This document shows positions 5,489 through 8,824 of a stretch of 8,824 nucleotides of DNA, piece by piece. The DNA is from CAYNGH01 sp964396845. Lineage in GTDB: Bacteria; Vulcanimicrobiota; JAJTBE01; CAYNGH01. Every line of letters starts with the position of its first letter. Within the stretch, counting starts at the first letter, position 1. The position numbers and the translations under genes were made by a program. The notes below the pieces were generated by a model. It was given only the letters and a program-made list of their open reading frames with translations. It was not told where the DNA came from and ran no database searches. The stretch is from positions 1-8,824 of the forward strand of contig CAYNGH010000138.1 in assembly GCA_964396845.1 (NCBI GenBank), read 5' to 3'.

Positions 5489-7534
5489 ATGCCACAAACC
5501 CTGAAAGATATTGACACGCTCTGTATAAATACCATACGCGCCCTGTCCATTGACGCAGTGCAGACGGCCAACTCCGGCCACCCCGGCGCGCCCCTGGGAG
5601 AAGCCCCCATGGCATATACCTTGTGGAATCGGCATTTGAGGCATAATCCTGAGAATCCCCGCTGGCAGGATCGGGATCGATTTATCTTGTCCTGTGGGCA
5701 TGCCTCGGCAATGCTTTATTCTCTGTTGCATCTTTTCGGGTATCCTCTGTCCCTGCAGGAATTAAAAAATTTCCGCCAGTGGAACAGCTTGACTCCTGGT
5801 CATCCTGAATACCATCTGACCCCCGGAGTTGAAACCACCACAGGCCCCCTGGGGCAGGGCTTCGCCAATGCCGTAGGAATGGCTATGGCTGTTCACTGGC
5901 TGGCGGAACGTTACAACCGCCCGGGGTTTGAATTGTTCGGTCACCGGATTTATGTGATGGCTTCTGATGGGGATATGCAGGAAGGGATCTCCAGTGAGGC
6001 GGGAAGTCTTGCCGGGCATCTCAGGTTGGGACGGCTGATTTGCCTGTATGATGATAACGGCATACAGATTGAAGGCAGTACTGATCTCGCCTTCAGTGAA
6101 GATGTGGGAAAACGTTTCAGGGCTTTTGGATGGCATGTGGCAGGCCCCGTTGACGGGATGGATGTGGAGGCTGTTGACAGAGCTATTTGCGAGGCCAAGG
6201 ATGAAACTGAAAGGCCGTCCCTGGTAATATGCAGAACAGTTATTGGCTGGGGCAGTCCCGGTGAAGGCGATGCCAAGGTTCATGGCTCTCCCCTGGGAGC
6301 TGATGGAGTAAGGGCTACCAGGGAAAAAATCCGATGGCCCCAGGAAGTTGATTTTTATATGCCCCGGGAAGCTTCAGACCATATGGGGCGGGCTGTTGAG
6401 AAGGGCAGAGAGCTGGAAATGAAGTGGAATGACCTTCTGACTGCCTACCTGAAGGAATATCCAGATAAAGGCAAAGAGTTGAACACTCTTTTTTCTGGAA
6501 GTATCCCTGATAACTGGTTTGATGGGGCATACAATCTCTTCCCGCCGGAGTTAGGTTCCATGGCAACCCGGGAAGCCTCGGGGAAGGTGCTGAACCAGCT
6601 GGCCGGGAGGATATTCAACCTGATGGGGGGGTCCGCTGATCTTGCCCCCTCCAACAAGACGATGATTGACGGGGAAGAATCTTTCGGGGCAGATGGATAC
6701 AGGGGCAGAAATATTCATTTTGGCGTCCGGGAGCATGCCATGACAGCGATAGCCTCGGGGATGAGCCTTCATGGAACCCTTCTGCCTTACACCGGCACAT
6801 TTCTTACCTTTGCCGACTACATGCGTCCTGCCATACGTCTGGCCGCCCTCATGGGAATCCGGGTTGTTTATGTATTCACCCACGACAGCATCGGCCTTGG
6901 AGAGGACGGCCCCACTCATCAGCCTGTGGAGCAACTAATGTCCCTGCGTTTAATACCGAATCTTACGGTGATTCGTCCTTCCGACGCTACGGAAACCGCC
7001 TGGAGCTGGCAAGCAGCCATTGCCAACACCAAAGGCCCTACTGCCCTGATTTTGACCCGGCAGAAGGTTCCCATCATCGATCGATCCAAGTATCCCCCGG
7101 CGGAAAATCTGCTTCTGGGAGCTTATGTGCTGTGGGATTCCACCGAAGAAGGGGACAGGCCCGACCTGATTCTGATTTCATCCGGCTCCGAGGTGTTTTT
7201 ATCCCTGGGGGCAGGAAAGAAGCTGTCGGAACAGGGCCTGGGAGTCAGAGTCATCTCTATGCCCAGCTGGGAGATTTTCGACAAACAGCCCCGGGAATAC
7301 CGGGAGAAGATTCTCCCTCCCCGGATCAAGGCCCGGGTTGCAGTGGAGGCGGGAATAACCACCGGGTGGGAAAAATATATTGGGCTTGACGGACGTGTGG
7401 TGGGAATGACCACCTTCGGGGCCAGCGCTCCATACAAGGTCCTGTATGAGAAGTTTGACCTGACGGTGGGAAACATCATCGGACAGTGCTGGGATGTAAT
7501 CGAAAGCCTGAAAAACAAGAGTTTCGTAAGCTGA
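5489..7534 (+). CDS. tkt: Transketolase
   Basis: Thiamine-diphosphate enzyme of the non-oxidative pentose phosphate pathway; it moves two-carbon ketol units between xylulose-5-phosphate or fructose-6-phosphate and aldose phosphates in the cytosol. At 681 residues it is full length (family about 650-680). Conserved sites are present: SGHPGAPLG with His31, CGHASAMLY with His71, GHPEYH with His105, GPLGQG (119-124), the Mg-ThDP site ASDGDMQEG (Asp160) through Asn190, KVHGSPLG (His265), TREASG (Arg361) and SADLAPSN (Ser388) for phosphate binding, the catalytic Glu415 in FGVREHAM, THDSIGLGEDGPTHQP (464-479), and TRQKVP with Arg524. The C-terminal domain (540-681) includes SSGSEV and the EAGITTGWEKYIG segment. 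Start: ATG 8 nt after AAGGAG. Every catalytic residue I checked is intact. Its stop is 31 bp from the end of a convergent gene, with no clear terminator between them. Confidence 0.98.
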   Translation: MPQTLKDIDTLCINTIRALSIDAVQTANSGHPGAPLGEAPMAYTLWNRHLRHNPENPRWQDRDRFILSCGHASAMLYSLLHLFGYPLSLQELKNFRQWNSLTPGHPEYHLTPGVETTTGPLGQGFANAVGMAMAVHWLAERYNRPGFELFGHRIYVMASDGDMQEGISSEAGSLAGHLRLGRLICLYDDNGIQIEGSTDLAFSEDVGKRFRAFGWHVAGPVDGMDVEAVDRAICEAKDETERPSLVICRTVIGWGSPGEGDAKVHGSPLGADGVRATREKIRWPQEVDFYMPREASDHMGRAVEKGRELEMKWNDLLTAYLKEYPDKGKELNTLFSGSIPDNWFDGAYNLFPPELGSMATREASGKVLNQLAGRIFNLMGGSADLAPSNKTMIDGEESFGADGYRGRNIHFGVREHAMTAIASGMSLHGTLLPYTGTFLTFADYMRPAIRLAALMGIRVVYVFTHDSIGLGEDGPTHQPVEQLMSLRLIPNLTVIRPSDATETAWSWQAAIANTKGPTALILTRQKVPIIDRSKYPPAENLLLGAYVLWDSTEEGDRPDLILISSGSEVFLSLGAGKKLSEQGLGVRVISMPSWEIFDKQPREYREKILPPRIKARVAVEAGITTGWEKYIGLDGRVVGMTTFGASAPYKVLYEKFDLTVGNIIGQCWDVIESLKNKSFVS

Positions 7535-7565
7535 GTTAAGAGAGGGTTCTGGATTGGTATGAAAG

Positions 7566-8372
7566 TCAATCCCTTTCCCGGGGCAGGTCTGCGTGAATTC
7601 GACTGATGTCTGCATCGGTGAGTTTCGTCAGTTTTTCCTCCGCGGCAGCTTCCACAATATCCCATACCCTGCCGGTATTCTCTTCGATTAAAAATGCCTG
7701 ATCAAGATCCAGGGAAACCCCGGATTCCTTTGCGTAAATGAAAGCACTCACCACATCGTCAACATTTTTGCCAGCCTGACATTTTTCCACCAGTTGCCTG
7801 TAATCCAGCTTGATGCCTTCATCCCGGGCTTCTTCCAGATAAAACACACAGTCGGCCCAGCAGTGATCTCCGGCGCACTCATCAAAGGTGAGGTTTATCC
7901 CCAGCTCCCGGGACAGCTTTATGGCTTCGATGACATGGTATGCCTGGTATGGACTCAGGTGACGCCGATCCAGGTCGCTCCAGCTTATGGGAATATCCAG
8001 CTTTCCGGCATTTATCAGGGCTTCCACCAGCCGTTTCAGGGCCAGGCCGTCACCTTTCCTTTCGATGAATATTTTTTCAAGATAACGGTATGTGATGTCA
8101 ATGTCATTTTTTTGGGCCAAGTCTAAAGCATCAAGGATCAGAACCGGCCTGAACCCCTGCCGGCGCAAGGACAAAACCTGAAAGAAGTCCAGGTTCTGTT
8201 TCAGTTTTTTTGCCTGAATACAGGTGATAAATGCCTGCAGAGGCGGAACAATGAAGACATTGAGGAAGATGATGAAAAGGATTAATATCAGCAGTGAAAT
8301 CAGGCTGTCGGCAACCTGATTGCCGGTTTGAATGAGGGAGATTTGCCGGGATGCTGTTGAGAGAAAGGTCAT
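7566..8372 (-). CDS. Membrane-anchored FloA-like tandem-repeat protein
   Basis: A 268-residue protein with one strong N-terminal membrane span (about residues 23-49, ISLLILILFIIFLNV core) and a cytoplasmic tail. The tail holds about five degenerate units of 30-35 residues of the pattern hydrophobic-x-x-A-hydrophobic-x-x-A-x4-I-x-L: ILDALDLAQKNDIDIT (79-94), LVEALINAGKLDIPIS (115-130), VIEAIKLSRELGINLT (147-162), YLEEARDEGIKLD (178-190) and VVSAFIYAKESGVSLD (207-222). AGKNVDDVVSAFIYAKESGV in particular recalls FloA/YqfA-type proteins, where a GGNVDxVxxALIxA segment is followed by a second such helix. The large SPFH region of true FloA is not obvious. Start chosen at 8372, not an upstream in-frame ATG at 8519 that overlaps acsD out of frame: the ATG at 8372 has AAGAGGT 9 nt ahead and overlaps the acsD stop as ATGA, implying translational coupling. 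Function is unknown; a membrane scaffold role is inference. Confidence 0.8.
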   Translation of the reverse strand: MTFLSTASRQISLIQTGNQVADSLISLLILILFIIFLNVFIVPPLQAFITCIQAKKLKQNLDFFQVLSLRRQGFRPVLILDALDLAQKNDIDITYRYLEKIFIERKGDGLALKRLVEALINAGKLDIPISWSDLDRRHLSPYQAYHVIEAIKLSRELGINLTFDECAGDHCWADCVFYLEEARDEGIKLDYRQLVEKCQAGKNVDDVVSAFIYAKESGVSLDLDQAFLIEENTGRVWDIVEAAAEEKLTKLTDADISRIHADLPRERD

Positions 8373-8824
8373 TTTGATGTTACCTCTTTCAAGACTCTGC
8401 CGGTTTCCTGGTGCCGGAGAATAACAATATCCGCCCCGGCGTGAAGATAGGCATAACCAGTGAAGGCTTCCCATTGAATACCAGCCCTGACTCCCGGTGA
8501 AGATTCCCTGGCTTTCCATGTTTCCTGTCCCACAAATGCCAACTGGGGCTTGTTCATATAGCTGTCTCCTTCAAGGCCCAGAAGGCGGGTCTTCTCCATT
8601 ATTGAGTATGCGTATTCCAGCCCGTATCCCAGGGCTCCTGTGGTGGCGTACATAACTATCCTGTCCTTGGGAAGCCCTGCCTCACAAGCCAGGATGTTAA
8701 CCTGCTTGGCAATGTTTATGTCGATGGGGGACTCGGTTATAAGGCTGTGGCCGTATTTTATACAGGCATCCACAAGCTCCCGGTGGAACTTGTCCGTGGC
8801 GTTTCCCAGCAGGATTTTTTCTCC
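8369..8824 (-). CDS. acsD: Corrinoid iron-sulfur protein small (delta) subunit, C-terminal part
   Basis: The frame is open to the window edge, giving the last 151 residues; the GTG at 8773 is internal. AcsD/CdhD is the small subunit of the corrinoid iron-sulfur protein, which carries the methyl group from methyltetrahydrofolate (via AcsE-type methyltransferase) to acetyl-CoA synthase in the Wood-Ljungdahl pathway; it is a TIM-barrel partner of the large subunit that holds the Fe-S cluster, with the B12 cofactor at the interface. Family marks are LLGNATDKFHRELVDAC near the edge, the SPIDINIAKQVNIL segment, DRIVMYATTGALGYGLEY with YSIMEKTRLLGLEGD after it, and the closing barrel strands GIQWEAFTGYAYLHAGAD and IVILRHQETGRVLKEV. 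The C-terminus is intact and overlaps the next gene by four bases. Related large-subunit proteins (AcsC/CdhE) share the fold, but these motifs fit the small subunit better. Confidence 0.87.
   Translation of the reverse strand, partial: GEKILLGNATDKFHRELVDACIKYGHSLITESPIDINIAKQVNILACEAGLPKDRIVMYATTGALGYGLEYAYSIMEKTRLLGLEGDSYMNKPQLAFVGQETWKARESSPGVRAGIQWEAFTGYAYLHAGADIVILRHQETGRVLKEVTSK
8382..8388 (-). promoter_or_regulatory. Ribosome binding site inside acsD for the coupled downstream gene
   Basis: On the minus strand, AAGAGGT lies within the last acsD codons, 9 nt before the ATG at 8372 whose first bases form the acsD stop (ATGA, 8372-8369). It supports the shorter start of the FloA-like protein. 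Confidence 0.7.

Noticed and set aside
8373..8519. Longer start (ATG at 8519) for the FloA-like protein
   Set aside because: The extra 49 residues overlap acsD in another frame, are low in family-like pattern and have no reason to be coding; the ATG at 8372 has an RBS and an ATGA overlap.
1..8824. tRNA, rRNA, CRISPR arrays, insertion sequences
   Set aside because: No gap is large enough or shows cloverleaf, regularly spaced repeats or transposase fragments.

Overview
The window reads as bacterial chromosome with dense genes, short intergenic gaps, mixed ATG/GTG/TTG starts and purine-rich ribosome binding sites. The 3' edge carries the end of the small (delta) subunit gene of the corrinoid iron-sulfur protein (acsD/cdhD), so the organism probably uses the Wood-Ljungdahl (reductive acetyl-CoA) pathway. 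With a FloA-like membrane protein, a full-length transketolase, a soluble MgtE-type PRC/CBS protein and a G+C content near 50% judged by eye, an anaerobic Firmicute of the Clostridia is my best guess. That placement is inference; nothing in the window proves it.

Left part (+ strand, 1-1837): the 3' part of a BtuF/FepB-type periplasmic or lipoprotein binding protein is followed after 20 bp by a BtuC/FecD-type permease starting at TTG. Together they form a B12 or iron-chelate ABC importer; its ATPase is not in the window and may lie upstream. A more AT-rich gene follows (1994-2851), a class I SAM-dependent methyltransferase whose N-terminal zinc-ribbon-like region has lost its cysteines.

Middle (2852-4987): a perfect 11-bp hairpin with T-tracts on both sides separates the methyltransferase from a convergent minus-strand gene for a 178-aa glycine-zipper protein. 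That gene has a near-consensus sigma-A-type promoter. A divergent promoter serves a 411-aa cytoplasmic PRC-PRC-MgtE_N-CBS-CBS protein, and a short palindrome sits between the two promoters. An AT-rich gap with an 11-bp direct repeat and a TATAAT box then leads to a 123-aa protein that looks like a reduced GHKL (HATPase_c) domain.

Right part: a complete transketolase (5489-7534) is convergent with a two-gene minus-strand operon that enters from beyond the window: acsD (3' part), then a membrane-anchored FloA-like repeat protein whose ATG overlaps the acsD stop (ATGA). The B12/iron-type importer and the corrinoid protein could be linked through cobalamin supply, but nothing shows that they are co-regulated. 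The least explained items are the FloA-like protein coupled to acsD, the glycine-zipper protein and the small GHKL-like protein.
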